6,556 nucleotides of DNA from a bacterium (GTDB taxonomy: Bacteria > UBP6 > JAFGXH01): assembly GCA_027064085.1 (NCBI GenBank), contig JAMOQH010000161.1, forward strand, positions 1 to 6,556, read 5' to 3'. A program made the position numbers and the translations under genes. A model generated the notes under the pieces. That model ran no database searches, had not been told where the DNA came from, and worked only from the letters and a program-made list of their open reading frames with translations. Every line of letters starts with the position of its first letter. The stretch's first letter is position 1. Positions 1 through 5,715 of the stretch are shown here, piece after piece.

Positions 1-391
1 TTTTATTTACATATTCTTCCCAGCGAGTAAGCATAAAAAAACTTGAAGCAAAAATATCTATTCCACAGGTTATAGTGATTGGTGATTGGTGATTGGTGAT
101 TAGTTTATTTGTGCCATAAATTATAGGAATATTTTCTTCAACTATAAAATCATTATTTCCAAACTCTACTTTTTGAGGAATATTTTCCTTTTTTAAATAT
201 TCCAAATCTTTTGGACATTTATTAAAAAAATGGTCTTCTATTATTAACTTATTGCCGTTTTTTAAAATAATTTCATAATTTTTAGTATTTTTTATTTCTA
301 GCCGATAATCAAGTCCTAAAAATTCATTTAATAGAATATCAACAATGTATTTTCTTTCTTCAATATTGTTGTTTGGAATGATAATCTTCAT
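1..391 (-). CDS. DUF7033 polysaccharide deacetylase, N-terminal part (runs off window)
   Basis: An open frame starts at the ATG at 391 and is still open at position 1, giving 130 residues of the N-terminal region. The stretch ITCGIDIFASSFFMLTRWEE, near residues 107-126, is the signature I associate with the DUF7033 domain that precedes a NodB-like polysaccharide deacetylase domain in large two-domain proteins. The catalytic domain would lie outside the window, so the deacetylase activity is inferred from family architecture. The start overlaps the stop of the upstream ATP-grasp gene as ATGA, implying translational coupling, and the two probably act on the same glycan. Just before the signature, residues near 98-106 (LITNHQSPITIT region) are encoded by a GTGATTG heptamer array that does not look like ordinary family sequence yet keeps the frame. 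The family call is fairly firm; substrate is unknown. Confidence 0.82.
   Translation of the reverse strand, partial: MKIIIPNNNIEERKYIVDILLNEFLGLDYRLEIKNTKNYEIILKNGNKLIIEDHFFNKCPKDLEYLKKENIPQKVEFGNNDFIVEENIPIIYGTNKLITNHQSPITITCGIDIFASSFFMLTRWEEYVNK
75..102. repeat. Heptamer tandem array inside the DUF7033 coding sequence
   Basis: Four tandem 7-nt units are present: GTGATTG three times exactly, then GTGATTA. The array lies inside the deacetylase reading frame. On the coding strand it yields the polar stretch NHQSPIT, immediately before the conserved TCGIDIFASSFF signature, and the frame stays open on both sides. Confidence 0.92.
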
Positions 392-1404
392 TTTAATAGC
401 CTTTTTAAAAACTTTTGAATAAATTTTGGAACAATTTTTTTTAATAAAACAAACCCAATATAACAATACCCGTTTTCTATTATAAATTTATTAGCATTTT
501 TTATATATTTTAAATTTTTTACAATGCTTATTAAATTATATTGCAAATAACGCTCTACAAAAACAATTTTTTTCGCTTTTTCAGTTTTATATTTAATACC
601 CAATAAATAATATAAGAAATTCGCATTATTCATCAGCATAAATTCGATTGATGCCCAAAATTTTGCATTTATTTCCATAAAAACATAATCTTTTCTTTTA
701 TTACAATATTTAAATTCAACTAATCCCCACCCATCATAATTTAACTTTTTTAACAACTTCTTGGTATATTTTAATAATCTTTCATCATAAAAACTCTCTA
801 TCACAACCGCTGATCCGCCTTCTTCTGGATAACTAATAATTTCTTTATGTTGAAAAAAGGTAACAATTTCTCCATTTTTTGCCAAAAAACCCACACCATA
901 TGTTGAAGGAGTATTTATATATTCTTGGTATATAAGATTTGGATAACTTGGAATTTTATCAATATTTCTCGCTATTCCTCTTATTCCACCGCCATTTTCA
1001 AAATTTTCTTTATAAAAAATTGGGAAATTTACAATATCTTCCTTCTTACAAAATGTTTTTGGTATAGGAATATCTAAAGATTCAGCTATATTTAACATTT
1101 CCGGTTTATTATAAACAATAAGATTATGGTAAGAAAAAAATATTTCATTTTTATAACATAATTTTTTATAATTATCTGTTATGGAATAAGTACTTTTTGC
1201 TCCCATTGGAAAAATATAATCATATTCATTAAGTTCTATATTAGTAATATCACTAACAATTATTTCATCATAGTATTTTCTATTAATAAAAGCTCTTTTT
1301 TCTTCCAAAACTCCTATAATATAATAATCGCTATATTTTTTTATATATTTCGCAATAGCCAATGCCTGATTTGAATATGGTTCAAATATAAGAATTTTTT
1401 TCAT
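388..1404 (-). CDS. ATP-grasp superfamily enzyme (carboxylate-amine ligase-like)
   Basis: This 338-residue protein begins with a Rossmann-like pre-ATP-grasp segment ([20 protein letters not shown]) and continues into an ATP-grasp fold. Visible elements are a nucleotide-binding loop region rich in glycine (NFENGGGIRGIA, about 134-145), a hinge-like LIYQEYI (158-163), GWGLVEFKY (225-233), and a metal-binding MEINAKFWASIEF (243-255) in which E244 and N246 match the usual Mg-ATP ligands. Family members join a carboxylate to an amine or other nucleophile through an acyl-phosphate. In polysaccharide loci they are thought to modify sugars or add amino acids, but the substrate cannot be read here. 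The start overlaps the methyltransferase stop as ATGA and has no strong Shine-Dalgarno of its own, so it probably depends on coupling. The C-terminal tail (about 290-338) is basic and hydrophobic and may touch the membrane. Confidence 0.87.
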   Translation of the reverse strand: MKKILIFEPYSNQALAIAKYIKKYSDYYIIGVLEEKRAFINRKYYDEIIVSDITNIELNEYDYIFPMGAKSTYSITDNYKKLCYKNEIFFSYHNLIVYNKPEMLNIAESLDIPIPKTFCKKEDIVNFPIFYKENFENGGGIRGIARNIDKIPSYPNLIYQEYINTPSTYGVGFLAKNGEIVTFFQHKEIISYPEEGGSAVVIESFYDERLLKYTKKLLKKLNYDGWGLVEFKYCNKRKDYVFMEINAKFWASIEFMLMNNANFLYYLLGIKYKTEKAKKIVFVERYLQYNLISIVKNLKYIKNANKFIIENGYCYIGFVLLKKIVPKFIQKFLKRLLK

Positions 1405-2123
1405 TTATCTAACTCTACAACACAACAAATTCTTTCAGTATGTTCCCATTTTTGCAATTGACACAATTTAGGAACTAAAAATTCTGAAAAAGGATACATC
1501 ACATTAGGAATTATTTTCTTTATTCTTTTTTTATAAAAAATATCTACCAAACCACCAAATTTTAATATTTTTATATTTTTATATTTTATTTTACTATCTT
1601 TCACTATCTGCAGAATTTCATTTTTATCAAAAAACCTAATATTATACAAATCATCATATTTTGATTTTTCTTTGAAAATCTTTTTAAGTTTTTGATTTTT
1701 AACATTATGAACAAATATAACAATATATTTTCGAGACACCCTTTCTTGCTCTTTTAACATTTTAAATATATCTTCATTATTATTAAAGCAAATAAAAAAT
1801 CCATTATGAAATACTAAATCAAAACTATTATCTTTAAATGACAACCTAAAAGCATCTTCGATAGAATATTTTAATTTATCATTTGGAAATCTCTCTTTTT
1901 GCAAATATTTTATTGTCTTTTCATCAAAATCACTTCCAGTTGCCTCATAACCATTATATGCTAAATATCTACTATCTCTGCAACTCCCTCCAGCAATTTC
2001 TAAAACAGATTTAACATCTTTAAAATAATTTTTAATAAAAATTCCCACTCTTGGAGGAGATTTAAGATACTCATCTAAATGCTTTTGCCAAGTATTTTGC
2101 CAAAACTTTTTTTCATTGTTCAT
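1401..2123 (-). CDS. Class I SAM-dependent methyltransferase
   Basis: This is a 240-residue cytoplasmic enzyme. The SAM-binding motif I reads [17 protein letters not shown] (39-55), ending in a glycine-rich loop. The acidic residue closing the second strand lies in GSDFDE (63-68), and a motif II-like [20 protein letters not shown] follows (88-107). These are features of the Methyltransf_11/25-type fold. It probably methylates a sugar or a sugar-linked group, because it sits between an acyltransferase and an ATP-grasp enzyme in a glycan operon; the acceptor cannot be predicted. The start is supported by AAGGAG at 2129-2134, 5 nt upstream of the ATG. The first 11 nt overlap the end of the acyltransferase gene in another frame, and the last 4 nt overlap the ATP-grasp start. 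The C-terminal CCVVE is slightly unusual but the length is normal for the family. Confidence 0.9.
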   Translation of the reverse strand: MNNEKKFWQNTWQKHLDEYLKSPPRVGIFIKNYFKDVKSVLEIAGGSCRDSRYLAYNGYEATGSDFDEKTIKYLQKERFPNDKLKYSIEDAFRLSFKDNSFDLVFHNGFFICFNNNEDIFKMLKEQERVSRKYIVIFVHNVKNQKLKKIFKEKSKYDDLYNIRFFDKNEILQIVKDSKIKYKNIKILKFGGLVDIFYKKRIKKIIPNVMYPFSEFLVPKLCQLQKWEHTERICCVVELDK

Positions 2124-2652
2124 ATTTACTCCTTATTACTTTTGCTGGATTTCCAACTATAATACTACCTTGTTTTAAAAAAGATTTAGTTACAACTGCT
2201 CCGGCTCCTATTACACAATCATCTGCTATTTCAACACCTGGCAATATTACTGCATTAGCACCTATCCATACATTATTGCCAATTTTTATAGGTTTACTTT
2301 TAACATGTTTACTATAATCATAAATATCATGATTAGCACCTATAATTTTTACCCCTGGAGCAATATATACATTATCACCAAATTCTATTCCATTCATTCC
2401 ATTAATATAAATACCCGGCATCATTCCAGGAGTTGCTAAATATCCAGTTTTTATATTGCCACTCACTACTGATGTAAAATGAACAGGCCAAGGAATTTTT
2501 CTTGCTCCATTTATATTTAAAATTTTTTGAGGAATGATATATTTTACAGTAGCAAAGGCATTCCAATCAGACAATTCCTTTTTTTGAGGGTAAAAAACAT
2601 ATATTAACAATTTACAAAAAAAATAAAAAACCTTTCTTAAAAAATTTTTCAT
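2113..2652 (-). CDS. Hexapeptide-repeat (left-handed beta-helix) O-acyltransferase
   Basis: This 179-residue protein carries the repeated [LIV]-G-x4 pattern of a left-handed beta-helix, seen in [15 protein letters not shown] (89-103), [20 protein letters not shown] (121-140) and [12 protein letters not shown] (146-157). The end, [11 protein letters not shown], is typical of acetyltransferases of the WbbJ/CatB/DapH-related group. The probable catalytic histidine is H108 in [10 protein letters not shown]. The family acetylates sugar hydroxyl or amino groups with acetyl-CoA, usually as a trimer. The hydrophobic first 20 residues ([18 protein letters not shown]) may anchor it at the membrane next to lipid-linked glycan. 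Start choice is supported by GAGGTG at 2657-2662, 4 nt upstream. The ATG overlaps the flippase stop as ATGA. The acceptor sugar is unknown. Confidence 0.92.
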   Translation of the reverse strand: MKNFLRKVFYFFCKLLIYVFYPQKKELSDWNAFATVKYIIPQKILNINGARKIPWPVHFTSVVSGNIKTGYLATPGMMPGIYINGMNGIEFGDNVYIAPGVKIIGANHDIYDYSKHVKSKPIKIGNNVWIGANAVILPGVEIADDCVIGAGAVVTKSFLKQGSIIVGNPAKVIRSKYEQ

Positions 2653-3923
2653 AATACACCTCTTGATAAAAAATAATAATAAACAATAAAAATTGCATAT
2701 TCCACACCCATTAAAACCGAATAAATAATTAGAAATTTTTCTACATTTAAGTTAAAATAAGCAGAAAACATTATACTTAGAATAGATGTTATCATTAATA
2801 CAATATTGATATATAATCCATTTTTGTTTTTTTCAAACACAACATTAACTATACTAAGAGTTGAACTTATAAATCTTATACAAAACCAGGGTACTAAAAT
2901 CTTAGCATAACTACCGGCTATTTCCCACTCTTTACCAAATATAAATGCGAATAAATCTTCAACTATAAAATATAAAAGTGCAAATGAGGGCATTGCTATC
3001 ATTAATAATTTTTTTAATGTAGAATTAAATGTTTTGATGGCTTTTCCAGTTTTATGCTTTTCTTTTGTGGCTTCTTCAAAAAATACTTGTCCAATAGAAC
3101 CACCTATTAATGACGAAGGCATTCCAAGCATTCTTTGAGCTAAACTATAAAATCCCAAAGTTTTCACGCTGTAAAAAGATGAAATCAAAATATTTGTTAA
3201 ATGAGTAGATAACATATTAGCTAAAACTGACCACATAGAAAACTTAGGAAAATCTCTATACCTTTTTCCTATTGCTATTATTTTAGCTTTTCTAATTCTC
3301 TCAAATAACTCTAATTTTTTAATATTAAAAAATAACTTCGTATTCGATATTATTTGAGAAAATATCTGTCCGCTAATAAGTCCTGCGGCTCCTGCTTTTA
3401 TAAAACCTAAACTTAACTGTACTATTGCCATACCAATGGATTTATATACATTTGCCCTTGCTAATTCCTTATAATGTTTGAGCCTGTTATTAAAATAGTT
3501 TAAAAGATTAAAGCAGCCAATCAAAAATACACTCAAAGGCACAAAGTAAAGCCATGGGCTTATATCCTTGTTATTAAGCAACAAAATTATTTTTCCATGA
3601 AATAATATCACAATAACAAGCAAAAATAGACTCAAGCATAAATTGATAATAAATCCTAAAGCCATTATGTTTATAGCATCTTCATCTTTTCTTGGAAGCA
3701 TTATTGCAAGTTCATACCTGCCGTTTGCTATACTTCCAAAAATAGATGTTATAGCTACAAAAAGAGCAAGCACACCAAAATCTTCAGGAGTATAAAGTCT
3801 TGTAAGAATAGGACTTATTGCAATAGGAATAGCCTGTGCAATAGTTGTGCCTGTCATTAGTGTCAACACATTTTTGGTAAATTCAGACTTTGGTTTTAGG
3901 TTGTTTAGTAATTTGTTATTCAT
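2649..3923 (-). CDS. wzx: Wzx-type oligosaccharide flippase
   Basis: This 424-residue protein is almost entirely hydrophobic segments, about twelve by eye, with short polar loops. It opens with the pattern [20 protein letters not shown] and then [15 protein letters not shown], characteristic of polysaccharide-transporter/MOP-family flippases. The conserved [16 protein letters not shown] and [17 protein letters not shown] follow. Members translocate undecaprenyl-diphosphate-linked glycan units across the cytoplasmic membrane. It is the first gene of a compact five-gene run; its stop overlaps the acyltransferase start by 4 nt. The start is odd: no Shine-Dalgarno is visible upstream of the ATG at 3923. 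The leader, and the first codons ([10 protein letters not shown]), have the same AATAAC/AACAA composition as the neighbouring repeat array. The family homology seems to begin near residue 13, so the first dozen residues may be array-derived. The gene symbol is by role only. Confidence 0.93.
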   Translation of the reverse strand: MNNKLLNNLKPKSEFTKNVLTLMTGTTIAQAIPIAISPILTRLYTPEDFGVLALFVAITSIFGSIANGRYELAIMLPRKDEDAINIMALGFIINLCLSLFLLVIVILFHGKIILLLNNKDISPWLYFVPLSVFLIGCFNLLNYFNNRLKHYKELARANVYKSIGMAIVQLSLGFIKAGAAGLISGQIFSQIISNTKLFFNIKKLELFERIRKAKIIAIGKRYRDFPKFSMWSVLANMLSTHLTNILISSFYSVKTLGFYSLAQRMLGMPSSLIGGSIGQVFFEEATKEKHKTGKAIKTFNSTLKKLLMIAMPSFALLYFIVEDLFAFIFGKEWEIAGSYAKILVPWFCIRFISSTLSIVNVVFEKNKNGLYINIVLMITSILSIMFSAYFNLNVEKFLIIYSVLMGVEYAIFIVYYYFLSRGVL

Positions 3924-3980
3924 AGTAATTAGTTATTTATAGTTATTTGTGGTAATTTATTGTCATTCATTGTTGTTTAG
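3902..3980. repeat. Degenerate decamer array at the flippase start (left array)
   Basis: From about 3931 to 3980 the plus strand reads as consecutive 10-nt units of the form AGTTATTTRT with drift. Looser copies continue to about 3902, inside the first codons of the flippase gene. Positions 3933-3978 match the reverse complement of 4353-4398 at 39 of 46 positions, so this array and the one upstream of the four-helix-bundle gene form imperfect inverted repeats around it. The array contains the flippase ATG (3921-3923) and the last codons and TGA of the four-helix-bundle gene. It fills the 39-nt gap between them. Confidence 0.8.
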
Positions 3981-4334
3981 GTATTGTCTTTTTATTGAGT
4001 TTATGAAGTTATTTAGTTTTATTCCGAGTGTGTCTAATTTATCCTTTAGTAATCTGTATTTTTCTTTATCAATCAAGTTTCTATTTAGCAACAACTCTAA
4101 CCAATGCTTTGATTCAAATAATGAGCCTCTTGCATTGTAATAAAATTTCATTGAATCTCTGTAATGATAACGGCCAAATCCTTCGGCTATATTTGCACCA
4201 ATAGAATCAATTGACCTCAAAACTTGGTCACCCATATTAAATTTAAACTGTTTTGGCAATTGTAAATATATTTCCCAAATATCATTCGACGAACTCATAG
4301 CCAGCTTGTAAACTTCCAATTCTTCTAACCTCAT
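3963..4334 (-). CDS. Four-helix-bundle protein (23S rRNA IVS / bAvd-like family)
   Basis: From the ATG at 4334 the protein has 123 residues, the usual size for this family. It shows the family's start (RLEELEVYKLAM, aligned helix 1), the conserved QVLRSIDSIGANIAEGFGR (37-55) and FYYNARGSLFESKHWLELLL (64-83). Relatives are encoded within 23S rRNA intervening sequences, as stand-alone genes of unknown role, or as the accessory variability determinant of diversity-generating retroelements. Here there is no rRNA and no reverse transcriptase in view, so it is a stand-alone copy of unknown function, possibly nucleic-acid binding. A longer frame from TTG at 4361 would add nine residues (MLFVVGENE) drawn from repeat DNA; I prefer 4334 because homology begins there. 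A weak GGTG lies about 9 nt upstream. The C-terminal LNNNE and the TGA lie within the left array. Confidence 0.88.
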   Translation of the reverse strand: MRLEELEVYKLAMSSSNDIWEIYLQLPKQFKFNMGDQVLRSIDSIGANIAEGFGRYHYRDSMKFYYNARGSLFESKHWLELLLNRNLIDKEKYRLLKDKLDTLGIKLNNFINSIKRQYLNNNE

Positions 4335-4344
4335 CTCGTTTTCA

Positions 4345-4411
4345 CCAACAACAAATAACAACTAATTACAATAAATAACTACGAATAACTATAAATAATC
4401 GTAAACTACAA
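4345..4411. repeat. Degenerate decamer array upstream of the four-helix-bundle gene (right array)
   Basis: The minus strand reads as 10-nt units close to AGTTATTTAT and TGTTATTTGT. Positions 4353-4398 are an 85% inverted match (39/46) to 3933-3978 on the other side of the gene. The array occupies the region where the gene's promoter and leader would lie. The block ATAACTATAAAT on the plus strand here is shared with the array at 5680-5715. Confidence 0.8.
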
Positions 4412-4456
4412 AACAAACCTTCAAATATAAAACTTGACTTGTTTTCCTTTATATCC

Positions 4457-4488
4457 CACTTTATCACTCTATTACTTTACCACTTTAC
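4457..4488. repeat. Octamer tandem array downstream of the nucleotidyltransferase gene
   Basis: Four consecutive 8-nt units of consensus YACTYTAY are present on the plus strand, the last being CACTTTAC. The array lies just past the stop of the AbiEii-like gene (4499) and before the leader of the four-helix-bundle gene. I see no gene or stable hairpin in 4412-4498. Confidence 0.78.
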
Positions 4489-4498
4489 AATATATTGC

Positions 4499-5125
4499 TC
4501 ATAAAAACTCTTCCTTTATTCTCCGCTCAAAAAAACTTCTTATTTCATTTAAAGATAGTTTTTTTATAGGTTTTAAATAATCCAGTTTCTCATCTTCAAT
4601 ATCATCTATAAAAATCAAAGCACTTATAAATAATTTTAGATTAATTCCATCAAGAATATTTTGCGATAAATCAAAAATCTTTTTTAAACTAAAGTTTTGA
4701 GCCAAAAAATACAAATCATAATAGTCTCTGTATTTAGCCCTTAAAAACAAAACATTAACCTTCATAATTGCAATTTGTTCTAATGTTGCAACATTAAAAT
4801 TATCTATCTTTTTAGGTTTTAAAAAGCTCCATTTTGCATTAAAAAATGTAACCTTTACTTCATCTATAATAACATCTATCTGTTCATTGCTTATATTTAC
4901 TATCTCTTTATTTTTAAAGTTTTTAATTAATTGTAATATTTTCTCTTTGTCAAAACTATTTTCATAGGTAAAAAAATCTAAATCTTTACTTAATCTATGA
5001 CAAAGATGTAATGCTAAGGCGCTACCACCCACCAAAACAAAATTGTTCATATAATCATTTTTAATAAGCTCTTTTAATACTTTTCGAGCATTATTTAACA
5101 GACACTCTAACTTCAAATCTTCCAC
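4499..5125 (-). CDS. AbiEii/AbiGii-family nucleotidyltransferase (toxin-like)
   Basis: This 208-residue protein has the minimal nucleotidyltransferase signature FVLVGGSALALHLCHRLSKD (29-48) followed by LDFF. Residues G33-G34-S35 form the phosphate-binding loop, and D48 and D50 are the likely metal ligands. ATLEQIAIMKV (113-123) and AKYRDYYDLYFLAQ (130-143) match the conserved C-terminal part of the AbiEii/DUF1814 family. Known AbiEii proteins are type IV-like toxins that modify tRNA or other targets in phage defence. This copy is shorter than classical AbiEii (about 300 residues) but similar to many stand-alone relatives. It starts at GTG (5125) with AAAGGG about 7 nt upstream. It overlaps the 96-residue upstream gene by 35 nt in a different frame, which indicates tight coupling. 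Toxicity is inferred from family only. Confidence 0.88.
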   Translation of the reverse strand: MEDLKLECLLNNARKVLKELIKNDYMNNFVLVGGSALALHLCHRLSKDLDFFTYENSFDKEKILQLIKNFKNKEIVNISNEQIDVIIDEVKVTFFNAKWSFLKPKKIDNFNVATLEQIAIMKVNVLFLRAKYRDYYDLYFLAQNFSLKKIFDLSQNILDGINLKLFISALIFIDDIEDEKLDYLKPIKKLSLNEIRSFFERRIKEEFL

Positions 5126-5381
5126 TATTTAACCCTTTAAAATAATTGCTCTCCACATCCATATCAAAGAATATTCTTGCTATCATAAGACTTACTTTTA
5201 AAAATCTGTTATCCCCTGCCATATTTTTAAGCCAAATTTCTTTAATCTTTTCTTTATCAATTTTTTTGAACAGTTTTACAATATCTTCAAAGTCCCCATA
5301 TTTTAAAGTATGCTCAATTAAAGTAGCTTCATCTACTTTTGAATTTTTATTAATATTCCAAAAAATGTTATTCTTGGGCAT
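5091..5381 (-). CDS. Small DUF6922-like protein, probable partner of the AbiEii-like gene
   Basis: This is a 96-residue, lysine-rich, predicted helical protein. The pattern FWNINKNSKVDEATLIEHTL (7-26), then KYGDFEDIVKLFKKIDKEKI (27-46) and an aliphatic-aromatic tail ending ARIFFDMD, resembles the small DUF6922-type proteins (FWD...Y-G-D/T...) that often precede AbiEii-family nucleotidyltransferases. I infer it is the antitoxin-like or regulatory partner, because the genes overlap by 35 nt. No DNA-binding motif is obvious. AAGGAG at 5389-5394, 7 nt before the ATG, fixes the start at 5381 rather than at the out-of-frame ATG at 5385. The final residues (SGRFEVRVSVK) are encoded by the overlap and look less constrained. 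The family name is from memory and would need a profile search. Confidence 0.72.
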   Translation of the reverse strand: MPKNNIFWNINKNSKVDEATLIEHTLKYGDFEDIVKLFKKIDKEKIKEIWLKNMAGDNRFLKVSLMIARIFFDMDVESNYFKGLNSGRFEVRVSVK

Positions 5382-5388
5382 CCATTAG

Positions 5389-5394
5389 CTCCTT
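5389..5394 (-). promoter_or_regulatory. Ribosome binding site deciding the DUF6922-like start
   Basis: The minus strand reads AAGGAG here, 7 nt from the ATG at 5381. A competing ATG at 5385 is only 3 nt away and opens a five-codon frame, so 5381 is the functional start. Confidence 0.8.
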
Positions 5395-5402
5395 GGCAAT
5401 TT

Positions 5403-5501
5403 TTAGCCGCAGCCATTAATTCTTACCCTTTTTGCAGTTTCGCTTTCTTTATCAAAATAGCAAGACATAATATCTTTTATATTATGCTTTAACTCTTGCA
5501 T
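5403..5501 (-). CDS. Small ORF, 32 codons, unrecognised
   Basis: The frame begins MQELKHNIKDIMSCYFDKES and ends with KRVRINGCG before TAA. AAGGAG at 5507-5512 lies 5 nt before the ATG and overlaps the stop of the preceding small ORF, the spacing expected of a real coupled gene. The stop is 21 nt upstream of the DUF6922-like start. I do not recognise the peptide. It has two cysteines and a C-terminal Gly-Cys-Gly, no signal peptide and no membrane segment. It could be a leader peptide, a small antitoxin-like factor or the remnant of a longer gene. Composition matches its neighbours. Confidence 0.45.
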   Translation of the reverse strand: MQELKHNIKDIMSCYFDKESETAKRVRINGCG

Positions 5502-5506
5502 TGTTT

Positions 5507-5512
5507 CTCCTT
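5507..5512 (-). promoter_or_regulatory. Ribosome binding site of the 32-codon ORF
   Basis: The minus strand reads AAGGAG with a 5-nt spacer to the ATG at 5501. Two of its bases overlap the TAA of the 25-codon ORF, so re-initiation between the two small ORFs is plausible. Confidence 0.7.
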
Positions 5513-5588
5513 AAGTAAAAATTAGAAACCCTAAAGCTTTAGCCATAAATCCGTCTTCTGGGTCTATAAATATTATTTCTTTATCCAT
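5511..5588 (-). CDS. Small ORF, 25 codons, unrecognised
   Basis: The frame encodes a peptide beginning MDKEIIFIDPEDGF and ending in a hydrophobic ALGFLIFT. The purine-rich GGGAGGGG at 5592-5599, directly upstream of the ATG at 5588, is the strongest Shine-Dalgarno in the window. The frame ends 9 nt before the next small ORF. I do not recognise a family. It may be the N-terminal remnant of a decayed gene, or a short leader peptide whose translation sets the level of the genes downstream. Its existence rests on the ribosome binding site and spacing only. Confidence 0.42.
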   Translation of the reverse strand: MDKEIIFIDPEDGFMAKALGFLIFT

Positions 5589-5591
5589 TTA

Positions 5592-5599
5592 CCCCTCCC
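5592..5599 (-). promoter_or_regulatory. Strong Shine-Dalgarno before the 25-codon ORF
   Basis: The minus strand reads GGGAGGGG, ending 3 nt from the ATG at 5588 (core GGGAGG with a 5-nt spacer). It stands out in this AT-rich DNA and is the main support for translation starting in the otherwise gene-poor 5382-5694 stretch. No convincing -35/-10 pair was found in 5600-5694. Confidence 0.6.
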
Positions 5600-5643
5600 G
5601 TTGCTTTAAGTTTTGATTTTGCCAGGTTGCCACATATTCTCTG

Positions 5644-5671
5644 TTTTGTCTTTTACTTCTTACTTTCACAC
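5644..5671. repeat. Degenerate heptamer array upstream of the small-ORF cluster
   Basis: Four loose 7-nt units are visible on the plus strand (TTTTGTC, TTTTACT and relatives ending in TTCACAC). They lie between the aminotransferase stop and the first small ORF. The units are more diverged than those in the other arrays, so this is a weaker call. Confidence 0.5.
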
Positions 5672-5679
5672 TCACAACC

Positions 5680-5715
5680 AATAACTACAAATAACTATAA
5701 ATTACTATAAATTAC
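5680..5715. repeat. Decamer array at the aminotransferase stop
   Basis: Units of ATAACTACAA / ATAACTATAA / ATTACTATAA follow each other at 10-nt spacing. The minus-strand reading shares a 16-nt perfect block, ATTTATAGTTATTTGT, with the array at the flippase start (22/25 identity over 5680-5704), in the opposite orientation. The TAG stop of the aminotransferase (5695-5697) and its last residues lie within this array. Confidence 0.8.

Noticed and set aside
75-104. GTGATTG array as a CRISPR or phage attachment site
   Set aside because: The units are only 7 nt, abut with no spacers, and lie inside a coding frame. No integrase or cas gene is present.
3949-4140. Plus-strand ORF of 63 codons
   Set aside because: It lies antisense to the four-helix-bundle gene and its start is in repeat DNA. 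It has no ribosome binding site and no recognisable protein.
3963-4334. Diversity-generating retroelement or 23S rRNA intervening sequence
   Set aside because: The four-helix-bundle protein resembles those contexts, but no reverse transcriptase, template/variable repeat or rRNA sequence occurs in the window.
4335-4361. Extended TTG start for the four-helix-bundle gene
   Set aside because: The extra nine residues are encoded by the repeat array and precede the point where family similarity begins; the ATG at 4334 is preferred.
3933-4398. A complete insertion sequence
   Set aside because: Inverted arrays flank the gene, but no transposase or clear target-site duplication can be seen. It is reported only as a possible non-autonomous cassette.
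4412-4456. Possible intrinsic terminator or promoter after the nucleotidyltransferase gene
   Set aside because: An AAAACAA/TTGTTTT pairing exists, but the stem is A/T only, the loop is long and there is no U-tract. The TTGAAG- and TTGACT-like hexamers lack a well-spaced -10 partner.
5146-5388. Plus-strand ORF of 80 codons
   Set aside because: It is the antisense shadow of the DUF6922-like gene, whose minus-strand reading has a proper Shine-Dalgarno and family-like motifs.
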